NCBI RefSeq assembly: GCF_001854805.1
Contig: NZ_MBLO01000011.1
Coordinates: 1-61,890 of the forward strand
DNA from: Pseudofrankia coriaricola
GTDB taxonomy: Bacteria > Actinomycetota > Actinomycetes > Frankiales > Frankiaceae
Length of the DNA stretch: 61,890 nt
Direction of reading: 5' to 3'
Below are positions 5,809 to 13,367 of the stretch, in pieces. Position numbers and translations under genes: made by a program. Under the pieces are notes generated by a model. It was not told the DNA's origin, did not search any database, and saw only the letters and a program-made list of their open reading frames with translations. Within the stretch, counting starts at the first letter, position 1. Every line of letters starts with the position of its first letter.

Positions 5809-5831
5809 TCGACTCCCTCCGTGGGTACCAG
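5809..5831 (+). repeat. Copy of the tRNA-Leu(CAG) 3' end
   Basis: Twenty-three bases repeat 5023-5045 of tRNA-Leu (second half of the T-arm, acceptor strand, CCA and one more base) with one T-to-C change. A duplicated tRNA 3' end is the classic product of site-specific integration, so this may be an old att site. It abuts the truncated phospholipase fragment exactly. Confidence 0.75.
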
Positions 5832-5860
5832 CAGCCGCAGACGATGTCCAGGTCACCTCG

Positions 5861-6154
5861 TTACGGGGAGGAGACAAGCCGAACGCGCAATGGGTTAAAG
5901 CCGAAGAGTTCCGTCAGCAACGTCTCCGTGTCTGGGTTCGCGCTGCGAAGCCGGGCTATGACAAGGGAATCGGCCAGCTCCTCCAGGGCGGCATCGATGA
6001 CGTCGAGGTCTGCGCGATCCAACGTGGGGACTTTGCGGGCCAGCCGTCGCAGTTCGGCATCGACGACGCTACGGCTGCGATATTGCACTCGGTCGACGAG
6101 ACCCGACGAGGGCTCCTCGGACCGGAGAGCAACGACCTGCGGGTCAGTGGGCAT
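5861..6154 (-). CDS. Small protein resembling the glutamyl-tRNA reductase dimerisation domain
   Basis: A 97-residue protein whose start (ATG at 6154) overlaps the end of the multicopper oxidase gene by 11 bases, so it is probably translationally coupled. The helical core ELRRLARKVPTLDRADLD then ALEELADSLVIARL resembles the C-terminal dimerisation helices of glutamyl-tRNA reductase (pattern EL-RL-x2-P-x-L, acidic-rich turn, then L-x2-L). The NADPH-binding and catalytic domains are absent. It may have become a small helper protein for the oxidase, or the likeness may be a generic helical hairpin. Function unknown. Confidence 0.6.
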   Translation of the reverse strand: MPTDPQVVALRSEEPSSGLVDRVQYRSRSVVDAELRRLARKVPTLDRADLDVIDAALEELADSLVIARLRSANPDTETLLTELFGFNPLRVRLVSSP

Positions 6155-8135
6155 GGCTCGCGTCTTCGAAGGGTGTGCTGACGCCGTCGTAGACGAGCCG
6201 CAGCATCATGCCCTGGTTCGCATGGGGCAGGTTGTGGCAGTGGTTCATCCAGATCCCGGGGTTGGTGGCCTGGAACGCCACCTCCCAGACCTCACCCGGC
6301 CTGACGTCAAAGGTGTCCGCCCACACCGGGCTGCCGGAGGAGGGGGTCCCGTCCCTGGAGAGGATCAGCACGGTGTGGCCGTGCAGGTGCCAGGGGTGAG
6401 TCTCGAGGCTCCGGTTGACCACGGTGAACCGGACGAGGTCTCCCTCGCGGACGAGCTGGTCGGGGATCGACGGATGTCCGCGGCCGTTGACGGTGTGGGC
6501 ATAGGTCGGGTGGCCGTCGATCATGGCCACACCTCGGTCCAGGACGATCGTGAAGTGCCGGTCGGCTTTGTCGGCGTCGAACGGCACGGCCGCGGGGGCG
6601 CCGTAGTGCAGCAGGTCGAGCTCCGGCCAGCCGGAGGTGTCCGGCACGGCGGGGTCGTCCCCTGCGTGGTCAGCCGGGCGCAGCAGTACGCCGACGTCGT
6701 GGTCGTGGTCGAGTACGAGCGCCACCGGTGTGTCCGGCATGTCGAAGACCACGTCGTACCGTCCGCCCGCGGGTAGGCGTAGCCCGACCTCACGCACCTC
6801 GTCTGGTTGATTGAGATCGCGGCCGTCGGCGGCCGCCACCCGAAACGTTGTGCCGGCCAGCGCGAACCAGTGGGGATCCGAGTCGGTGTTGATCAGTCGC
6901 AGCCGCACTGGCGCACCGGGGCGGGCCGTGTGGTCGGTGCGCCTGTCCTGGTCCCCGATCACCACGGTGTCGTCGAAGGTGTGCACGGGCAGGGTCAGGT
7001 CCAGCTCCCGTTCCTCCCCCTGCCGTCCCTCTCGCGGTCTCACGACGAGGGACCCGTACAGCCCCTTGCGCACGCTGGGGTGCGATGCCTGGTGTGTGTG
7101 GTACCAGTAGGTCCCCACCTGGTCGGCACGGAACCGGTAGATGAAGTCGTCGCCCGGTGTCACCGCGTGCTGTGTGGCGCCCGGCGCGCCGTCCTCACCA
7201 CATGGCACGTCGTAGCCGTGCCAATGCAGGGTGACGCCGTCCTCGATGTCGGTGTTGCGAAGCGTTACCTCGATCAGGTCACCTTCTGTCGCGGTGATTG
7301 CCGGACCGGGCACCTGGCCGCTGTAGGTCCACGCGTCGATGTCGCGTCCAGACGCGAGGCCTACCGTGGCGGTCTTGGCGGTGAGTGTGTGTCGCCGTCT
7401 GGTGCCGCCCGGGGCCGGTACGTCGGGGCCTCGCAGGTCCGCCACCGAGACCGTTGCCCGGGACCCGGAGGCACGTCCCGGCCCACCTCCGGTGACCGCG
7501 GCCTCGGGAGCCCTGAACAGCAGGCCGACACCGGCCGTCCCTGCTCCTACCACGGCCACTCCACTGGCCACGCCAATGAACCCACGGCGGGAGAGTCCCG
7601 AGCGACGTCGCGCTGCCGGTGCTCGCGTGCTGTCCGAGGAATCGGCATCGGTGCGCTCCACGGCCGGTGTCGCGACCACTTGCGCGGTCAGTAGAGCGCC
7701 GGCGCAGACGGGCGAGACGGCGATCAGCGCGGCGCTCCAGGTCAGGGGGTATCCGGCGAGGAAGGTCACCACCAGGCCGGCCAGCGCGGCGTATCCGACG
7801 GTGAGCAGCGAGACAAGGCTGCTTGCCGGCAGGCCCTCGCCCGGCGTCCGTCTCGCCGCGAGCAACCGGGGCCCGGCGATGAGCACGGCGGCCAGTCCCG
7901 CGGCTCCGAGCATGGGAAGCCCCAGCAGTACCTTCTCCTGCACGAACCACCAGCCCCGACCGGACAGCGTCGCCACGGTGGCCAGTCGGGCAAGCGTCGC
8001 CAGGACAGCCCCGATGAGGAGGCCGAACGCGAGCCGATAGCGCCTAAGCGCCACCGTGACACCGGTCCCGAACCAAGTGGTGACACCCAGCAGTGCTACG
8101 ACATGGTCCAGAAGGATCCACTGGACCGTGGTCAT
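6144..8135 (-). CDS. Membrane-anchored multicopper oxidase
   Basis: A 663-residue two-part protein. Residues 1-165 carry about five membrane helices (LDHVVALLGVTTWF, GWWFVQEKVLLGLPML, LLTVGYAALAGLVVTFLA). A Tat-like motif RRGFIG (about 184-189) then precedes a cupredoxin oxidase. All four copper motifs are present: HWHG, YWYHTHQ, HPWHLHGH and HCHNLPHANQGM, the last lacking the usual Cys-His spacing of a laccase T1 end but with Met as axial ligand. The likely role is oxidation of cuprous ion or phenolics outside the membrane. It lies between a DUF6220-like gene (4-base overlap) and a small helical protein (11-base overlap). Fusion of a membrane module to the oxidase is unusual. The substrate cannot be told from sequence. 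Confidence 0.9.
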   Translation of the reverse strand: MTTVQWILLDHVVALLGVTTWFGTGVTVALRRYRLAFGLLIGAVLATLARLATVATLSGRGWWFVQEKVLLGLPMLGAAGLAAVLIAGPRLLAARRTPGEGLPASSLVSLLTVGYAALAGLVVTFLAGYPLTWSAALIAVSPVCAGALLTAQVVATPAVERTDADSSDSTRAPAARRRSGLSRRGFIGVASGVAVVGAGTAGVGLLFRAPEAAVTGGGPGRASGSRATVSVADLRGPDVPAPGGTRRRHTLTAKTATVGLASGRDIDAWTYSGQVPGPAITATEGDLIEVTLRNTDIEDGVTLHWHGYDVPCGEDGAPGATQHAVTPGDDFIYRFRADQVGTYWYHTHQASHPSVRKGLYGSLVVRPREGRQGEERELDLTLPVHTFDDTVVIGDQDRRTDHTARPGAPVRLRLINTDSDPHWFALAGTTFRVAAADGRDLNQPDEVREVGLRLPAGGRYDVVFDMPDTPVALVLDHDHDVGVLLRPADHAGDDPAVPDTSGWPELDLLHYGAPAAVPFDADKADRHFTIVLDRGVAMIDGHPTYAHTVNGRGHPSIPDQLVREGDLVRFTVVNRSLETHPWHLHGHTVLILSRDGTPSSGSPVWADTFDVRPGEVWEVAFQATNPGIWMNHCHNLPHANQGMMLRLVYDGVSTPFEDASHAH

Positions 8136-8611
8136 GACGCTGTGCGAGTCGAGCCTGCCGCTGGCCCGGCAGCCGGAGCGTCGTCGCCCGCACCGGCCCG
8201 GGTGGTGGGCGCCGCGGGCGTCGACAGCCCTCGCGCCTGCCGGAGGATGGTGCCGACCACGGCGATGATGACCAGCCCGTTGACCGCGTGCAGGCCGAAC
8301 ACGAGCTGACCAGCGGCCGTGGTGTCTCCCGTGTCCCCGAACGCCTTGGCGATGGCCGCGATCACGGGCTGCAAGATCCCAAGTCCCGCGACCAGACCGG
8401 ACAGGCCGATGAGCCGGCCGGGTATCCGGACCAGCGCGGCGAACACCGTCAACACCGCGGCGAAGAGAACGATCCCGTACCCCAGGGCACGGTGGGGTTG
8501 GAATGACTCATCGTTGGGTGCGGTGTCGAACGCGCCGCTGGCGGCCAGGAAGAACTGCGCTACGACGGCGAGCAGCAACAACGCCGCCAGTCCGGCGAAA
8601 ACTTTACGCAT
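8132..8611 (-). CDS. DUF6220-like four-helix membrane protein
   Basis: A 159-residue membrane protein with four predicted helices: KVFAGLAALLLLAVVAQFFL, a helix around LGYGIVLFAAVLTVFAAL, one at GLSGLVAGLGILQPVIAAI, and one at VFGLHAVNGLVIIAVVGTI. His residues in helices 2 and 4 (QPHRALG, GLHAVNG) recall haem-binding four-helix proteins of the DUF6220 type. An Ala-Thr-rich tail follows. Its stop overlaps the start of the oxidase gene in ATGA, so the two are co-translated. It may be an electron-transfer or assembly partner of the oxidase; that is inference from context. Confidence 0.7.
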   Translation of the reverse strand: MRKVFAGLAALLLLAVVAQFFLAASGAFDTAPNDESFQPHRALGYGIVLFAAVLTVFAALVRIPGRLIGLSGLVAGLGILQPVIAAIAKAFGDTGDTTAAGQLVFGLHAVNGLVIIAVVGTILRQARGLSTPAAPTTRAGAGDDAPAAGPAAGSTRTAS

Positions 8612-9031
8612 GGGAGAGCCCCTTCAGGTTGGTACGCATCCGGCCTCGGCAACGAGACGGTGGTGGCGAAGTCGCCGCCGAACGCCGACCAGAGCCCGAT
8701 GGCGATGCCGAGGGCCAGCACCCAGGCGAGTAGCACGAAGCCCCGTCGGCGAAATGCGACGCTCGCCAGCCTGCACAGTGGTCCGGCCGTGACGCGGAAC
8801 GCGTGACGCGGCGATCGTTGAGCGACGACACGTCGATCGTGGATGCCTCCGTCGGTGGTTGCACGGAAGCGATCGTCGCACCGACGATGTTGGGGAGTCC
8901 TCCGTCAACGGATGGCGACGTCTACGCGCTCCGACGTAGATATCTCGCCCTGACCGCGCTCCTCGTCGTAGATGCCCGCGGGTCTGACGGGGAGTCGCGT
9001 CCGTCGTCGCCTGGGTATCTATGATTGCGAT
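8612..9031. other. Intergenic between copper operon and two-component system
   Basis: About 420 bases separating the divergent oxidase operon and sensor-kinase gene, presumably holding both promoters. The part next to the operon contains the remnant of an MMPL transporter gene. The AT-rich stretch around 9011-9030 may be the kinase promoter. No complete gene is visible. Confidence 0.5.
8625..8805 (-). pseudogene. N-terminal remnant of an MMPL/RND transporter gene
   Basis: The minus-strand frame reads CRLASVAFRRRGFVLLAW, then a membrane helix, then AFGGDFATTVSLP. This is the typical opening of actinobacterial MMPL transporters: arginine-rich cytoplasmic end, first helix, then FGG-x-F-xTTVSLP. 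There is no start codon, and the frame fails just after the SLP motif, next to the DUF6220 gene start. About 55 codons remain of a gene normally over 700. Confidence 0.65.
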
Positions 9032-10297
9032 ATGCATGACCGCGCCGTGTCGTTCCGTCTGCCCGCGCTGGCACAGGACCTGATCCTCGCGCTCTTCATC
9101 ACTGTGATGCAGGTCCAGGGAACCCTCCGCCGGGTAGCGACGGAACCTGAATCGGTGCTGCGCCCACTTACCGACCTCGGACACCTGGGTTATGTTCTGT
9201 TGATCGTCAGCGGCACCGTCGTGGCCGTGCGCCGCCGCTGGCCGGTAGCGGTGTTCGTCACGGTCGCGCTCGCCAGCCTGGCGTACTACACCCTCGACTT
9301 TCCCGACGGTCCGGGTTGGATCGGGCTCTTCGTCGCCATCTACACGCTCACCGCCCTCGGCGACGGGCGCCGGTCTCTGTTGACGGCCAGCGTGGGGATC
9401 ACGGCGTTGGCCGCCTGTTGGCTGATTGCCGCAGCCGATATCGAACCTCGTGCCGCGATGGGATGGGTGTTCTTCAGGATCGGGGCGAGCATTATGAGCG
9501 CTGCCCTGGGCGAGTCGGTCCGATCCCGACGGGTCATCGCGGCCGAAGCATTGGAGCGAGCTGAATTGGCCGAACGGACCCGGGAGGAAGAAGCGCGTGC
9601 CCGAGTCGACGCCGAGAGACTCCGGATCGCCCGAGAAGTCCACGACACCGTCGCTCACGCCATCGCAATCATCAACGTCCAGGCCGGTGTCACCGCGCAC
9701 GTGCTCGACAAGCGGCCGGAACGGGCACGCGAGACGCTGGAAGCCATCGAGCAGACGAGCTCCCGGGCGTTGTGGGAGATGCGGGCCATCCTCGGGGTGC
9801 TGCGGGATTCCAACGAGGGACGGGCGCCGCACCCCGGTCTCGGGCAGATCGACGAACTCACCGCGAAGGCGCGCGATGCCGGACTCGATATCAGCCTCGA
9901 GGCGACGTCGCCACCGTCGCCACCGTCGAGCGCGGTGAGCGGCGCCGCCTACCGCATCCTGCAGGAGTCGATCACCAACGTGATCCGCCACGTCGGCCCG
10001 ACCCGGGTGACGGTGGCGCTGGACTACGGGATCGATACCTTGGAGGTCCGCGTGACCAATGGGGCTGGTCGTCACGATGCAGCTGACGGCCGCATAGGCC
10101 TGCACGCGGGCCTGCACGCGACAACCGCGGCCAGCAACGGCACCGCCAACCCGGCCGAGCCCGGCCGCGGCATCCTCGGAATGCGCGAACGCTGTCAGCT
10201 CCTCGGCGGCGACCTGGCCGCCGCGGCCCTGCCTGACGGCGGATTCGAGGTCAAGGCACGGCTGCCCCTAGCACCTACTGGAACGGCGCATCTATGA
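9032..10297 (+). CDS. NarL-type sensor histidine kinase
   Basis: A 421-residue sensor. The N-terminal third has four to five membrane helices (from LALFITVMQV to FFRIGASIMSAAL) with no large extracellular domain, so it probably senses within or near the membrane. The HisKA_3 dimerisation domain holds the phosphoacceptor in IAREVHDTVAHAIAII (about residue 208). The HATPase domain has the N-box ILQESITNVIRHV and the G-box RGILGMRERC. The ATG at 9032 fits best, although a start 20 codons earlier is open. It overlaps the response-regulator gene by four bases (ATGA). The oxidase operon diverges from it, so copper or oxidative stress is a reasonable but untested signal. Confidence 0.92.
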   Translation: MHDRAVSFRLPALAQDLILALFITVMQVQGTLRRVATEPESVLRPLTDLGHLGYVLLIVSGTVVAVRRRWPVAVFVTVALASLAYYTLDFPDGPGWIGLFVAIYTLTALGDGRRSLLTASVGITALAACWLIAAADIEPRAAMGWVFFRIGASIMSAALGESVRSRRVIAAEALERAELAERTREEEARARVDAERLRIAREVHDTVAHAIAIINVQAGVTAHVLDKRPERARETLEAIEQTSSRALWEMRAILGVLRDSNEGRAPHPGLGQIDELTAKARDAGLDISLEATSPPSPPSSAVSGAAYRILQESITNVIRHVGPTRVTVALDYGIDTLEVRVTNGAGRHDAADGRIGLHAGLHATTAASNGTANPAEPGRGILGMRERCQLLGGDLAAAALPDGGFEVKARLPLAPTGTAHL

Positions 10298-10995
10298 GCA
10301 CAGCAAACGCGTCACCCGGCAGTGCTCCGATCAAGGTGCTGCTCGCCGATGATGAGTGGCTGGTGCGCTCCGGGTTCAAGGTTCTGCTCGACGTCGAGGA
10401 CGATATCGAGGTGGTGGGAGAGGCCACCACCGGGGCCGAAGCCGTGGAACGGGCCCGTGCCACACGACCGGACGTCGTACTCATGGACATCCGGATGCCC
10501 AAGGTGGACGGGATCCAGGCCACCAGCCAGATCGCCCGGACCGTCGGGCTGCAGCGGGTCCGCGTGCTGATCCTGACCACCTACGAAACCGATGAGTACG
10601 TCTTCGAGGCACTACAAGCCGGCGCGTCCGGCTTCCTGCTCAAGGACGCCGGGCCGGCCGAGCTCCTGCATGCCATCCGTGTCGTCGCCGCTGGAGAGGC
10701 GTTGCTGGCGCCGCGGATCACCCGCCGCCTCATTGCCCAGTTCACCGTGGCACGGACCGCCTACAAGGCCAGCGAGGACCGACTGGCGGTGCTGACGCCA
10801 CGTGAGCGTGAAGTACTGGCTCTGGTGGGTCAGGGCCTGAACAACGACGAGATCGGTACCGTGCTCTTCCTCAGCCCTGCCACCGCCCGCACCCACGTCA
10901 GTCACGCGATGGGAAAGCTGGGCGCCCGCGACCGTGCGCAACTGGTTGTCATCGCCTACCAGACGGGATTGGTGAGCCCCCAGCAACACGGTTAG
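10294..10995 (+). CDS. NarL/LuxR-family response regulator
   Basis: A 233-residue DNA-binding partner of the preceding kinase. The receiver domain (about residues 13-130) has the acidic pair in LLADDEW, the phosphoacceptor Asp in VVLMDIRMPKVDG, the switch Thr in LILTTYE and the Lys in FLLKDAGP. The C-terminal LuxR-type helix-turn-helix starts at LTPREREVLALVGQGLNNDE and continues through TARTHVSHAMGKLGARDRA. The start codon overlaps the kinase stop. A strong bidirectional hairpin follows. Confidence 0.93.
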   Translation: MSTANASPGSAPIKVLLADDEWLVRSGFKVLLDVEDDIEVVGEATTGAEAVERARATRPDVVLMDIRMPKVDGIQATSQIARTVGLQRVRVLILTTYETDEYVFEALQAGASGFLLKDAGPAELLHAIRVVAAGEALLAPRITRRLIAQFTVARTAYKASEDRLAVLTPREREVLALVGQGLNNDEIGTVLFLSPATARTHVSHAMGKLGARDRAQLVVIAYQTGLVSPQQHG

Positions 10996-11125
10996 CAGCG
11001 CGTGGGTGATCCTCGCGGGACTCCGTCCTGCCGCTCCGGCCGTTCATGCCTCCGTGGGAAACCGTCCAGGCTTGCGCGCATCTCGGTGAGCGCCGGTCGG
11101 GTTCGGCTGCGGGCCTCCCCCGTCG

Positions 11126-11174
11126 CGACGTCGCGGGGTCCTCGCGTGGTGCGCGCGAGGACCCCGCGACGTCG
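11126..11174. terminator. Bidirectional hairpin terminator
   Basis: Perfect 21-base arms (CGACGTCGCGGGGTCC onward) around a 7-base loop lie between the convergent response-regulator and phospholipase genes. No long T-run follows on either side, but in high-GC actinomycetes strong stems alone often terminate. A near copy sits at 5532-5568. Confidence 0.8.
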
Positions 11175-11176
11175 CG

Positions 11177-13195
11177 TCAGCCGCCCAGCTGCGGGTCGCT
11201 CACCGACGGCTTGCCGTCCTCGAGGTGCCCGGCGAAGACACGCACCCACGGCGTGCCGGGAACGGACACGGTGATGTCATACCAGCCACCGCTGCCCCTG
11301 GTGTCGATCGTGACCTTCTTCGAGCCGGTTCCGTGCGTGCCCTGCTTGTCGTACGCACTGCGCACGTCGACGGTGACGCCCTTCGGCGCGTCGATCGACA
11401 CCTGCAGGGAAGACGACTTGCCCGAGCGGCGCACCGAGACGGAGGCCTTGTCCGCGCCGGCCTTGCCGGCGTAACGCCGGAAGAAGCCGTTGGGGCCGTG
11501 GACGTGGATGTCGTAGTTCCCGCTGACCAGCCACTTCGCCGTGAGCTTGTCGCCCGCGCCGACGGTGTAGCTGTACGGCGCCCCGGCGGGGGCGAGCAGG
11601 CGGGCCTGGAAGTGGGCGCCGAGCGCGCCGTCGTTGTCGAACTCGACGGCGATCGTGGCGGCGCCCGCCTTCGACGTCTCCTCGGCGGAGAGTTCGTACG
11701 GCGTCGGCCGGGCCGGCCGCTGGCCGCGCTCCTGCCGCGGCATCGCGCCGGTCGCCGGCACGGCCGGGTAGTAGGTGGGGTGCCGGTCGTGGTCACGCGG
11801 GGCCCACGAGCTGGTGTCGGGGAGCTTCGGCGGGTTCGCCTTCTCCTTCGAGAAGTCGAAGGCCGAGGTGAGGTCGCCGCAGATCGCGCGGCGCCACGGC
11901 GTGATGTTTGGCTCCTTGACGCCGAACCGCCGCTCCATGAGCCGGATGATCGACGTGTGGTCGAATGTCTCCGAGGCCACCCAGCCGCCGGTGCTCCAGG
12001 GTGAGACGGCGTACATCGGGACCCGTGGCCCGAGGCCGAAGTGGCCGTTGCCGAGCGGGCCGCGGTAGACCTCGTTCGTCGTCGGCACGGTGCTCGCGCC
12101 CGGGATCAGCTCGCTGTTCACGTGCGGCGGGACGAGGTGGTCGAAGAAGCCGTCGTTCTCGTCGTACGTGATGAGCAGGATCGTCTTGCTCCACACGTCG
12201 GGGTTGCTGGTGAGCGCGTCGAGGACCTTGGCGATGTACCAGGCGCCGTAGTTGGACGGCCAGTTCGAGTGCTCGCTGAAGGCCTCGGGCGCGGTGACAT
12301 AGCTGATGCTGGGGAGCCGGTTGGCCTTGACGTCGGCGCGCAGCAACTCGAAGTAGTCCTGGCCCGCCGAGGCCTTGGTGCCGCGGCGCGCCTTCTCGTA
12401 GAGCGGGCTGCCGGGCTGTGCGTTGCGGTAGGTGTTGAAGTAGAGCAGCGAGGTGTCGCCGTAGTTGCCGATGTAGGGGTCGCTGGTCCAGCCCCAGGAA
12501 CCCGCGGCGTCGAGGCCGGTCCCCTCGTCCTGGTAGACCTTCCAGCTGACGTGGGCGGCCTCGAGGCGCTCCGGGTAGGTCTTCCAGTCGTAGCCGAGCT
12601 CGTCGTTGTAGAGGACCGGGCCGCCGCCCTTGCCATCGTTGCCGGTCCAGCCGGTCCACATGTAGTAGCGGTTCGGGTCGGTGTTGCCGACGAACGAGCA
12701 GTAGTAGGCGTCGCAGACGGTGAAGGCGTCCGCGAGCGCGTAGTGGAAGGCCGCGTCCTGGCGCTGCAGGTAGGCCATGGTGGCCGTGCCCTTGGCGGGC
12801 ACCCACTGGTCGTACACGCCGTTGTTGAGCGCCTGGTGACCGTCACTCCAGGCGTGCGGGAGACCGGTGAGGAAGGCCGCGCCGAGGTCGGCGGCGTCCG
12901 GATGGAACGGGAGCAGCTCGCCCGTGCCGCCCGGCTGGTTCCAGACCGGCTTGCCGCTCGGGAGGACCGCGGGGTGCGGCTCGCCGAAGCCGCGGACGCC
13001 GCGCAGCGCGCCGAAGTAGTGATCGAAGGACCGGTTCTCCTGCATCAGGACGACGATGTGCTCGACGTCCTTGATGGTTCCGGTCCGGCGGTTCGCGGGG
13101 ATCGCGGCGGCGCGCGCGATGCTCTGGTCGAGCGTGACCAGAGCGGCCGCTCCGCCGGCCAGGCTCAGGAACCTGCGGCGATCGATGTCGACCAC
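11177..13195 (-). CDS. Tat-exported phospholipase C (phosphoesterase family)
   Basis: A 672-residue secreted enzyme that should hydrolyse phosphatidylcholine-type phospholipids to diacylglycerol and a phosphorylated head group. GTG at 13195 is chosen because AAGGAG lies six bases upstream. The N-terminus DRRRFLSLAGG is a Tat signal, as is normal in this family. Catalytic-domain motifs are HIVVLMQENRSFDHYFG (about residues 45-61), HSNWPSNYG and YDENDGFFDHLVPP. Two C-terminal beta domains of the DUF756 type (about 490-670) end the protein. Length and order match bacterial PLC such as PlcH and mycobacterial Plc. A truncated copy of its last 70 codons lies at 5595-5808. In soil actinomycetes such enzymes scavenge phosphate or attack host membranes; which applies is unknown. 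Confidence 0.92.
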   Translation of the reverse strand: MVDIDRRRFLSLAGGAAALVTLDQSIARAAAIPANRRTGTIKDVEHIVVLMQENRSFDHYFGALRGVRGFGEPHPAVLPSGKPVWNQPGGTGELLPFHPDAADLGAAFLTGLPHAWSDGHQALNNGVYDQWVPAKGTATMAYLQRQDAAFHYALADAFTVCDAYYCSFVGNTDPNRYYMWTGWTGNDGKGGGPVLYNDELGYDWKTYPERLEAAHVSWKVYQDEGTGLDAAGSWGWTSDPYIGNYGDTSLLYFNTYRNAQPGSPLYEKARRGTKASAGQDYFELLRADVKANRLPSISYVTAPEAFSEHSNWPSNYGAWYIAKVLDALTSNPDVWSKTILLITYDENDGFFDHLVPPHVNSELIPGASTVPTTNEVYRGPLGNGHFGLGPRVPMYAVSPWSTGGWVASETFDHTSIIRLMERRFGVKEPNITPWRRAICGDLTSAFDFSKEKANPPKLPDTSSWAPRDHDRHPTYYPAVPATGAMPRQERGQRPARPTPYELSAEETSKAGAATIAVEFDNDGALGAHFQARLLAPAGAPYSYTVGAGDKLTAKWLVSGNYDIHVHGPNGFFRRYAGKAGADKASVSVRRSGKSSSLQVSIDAPKGVTVDVRSAYDKQGTHGTGSKKVTIDTRGSGGWYDITVSVPGTPWVRVFAGHLEDGKPSVSDPQLGG

Positions 13196-13367
13196 GGATG
13201 CTCCTTGTCGAGGTTTGGGGGCCCCAGACTGGCGCGCCCCCCTCCACAACCGGCATCCGAGAGATGACGAACAAACGAAGAGCTGAGGTGCATCCGCCGT
13301 GGACCGGGGTGCGCTGACAGCCCCGGTCCGCGCTGGTCCTGGCACCAACGACCAGGTGTCCGCCTGG

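Larger units (their letters stand above)
5144..5860. other. Gene graveyard downstream of the tRNA array
   Basis: About 700 bases without an intact gene. The stretch holds, in order, a fragment of an HxlR regulator, a strong hairpin, the 3' end of a phospholipase C gene and a copy of the tRNA-Leu 3' end. Each is listed separately. The mixture points to repeated recombination next to the tRNA array. Confidence 0.65.
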
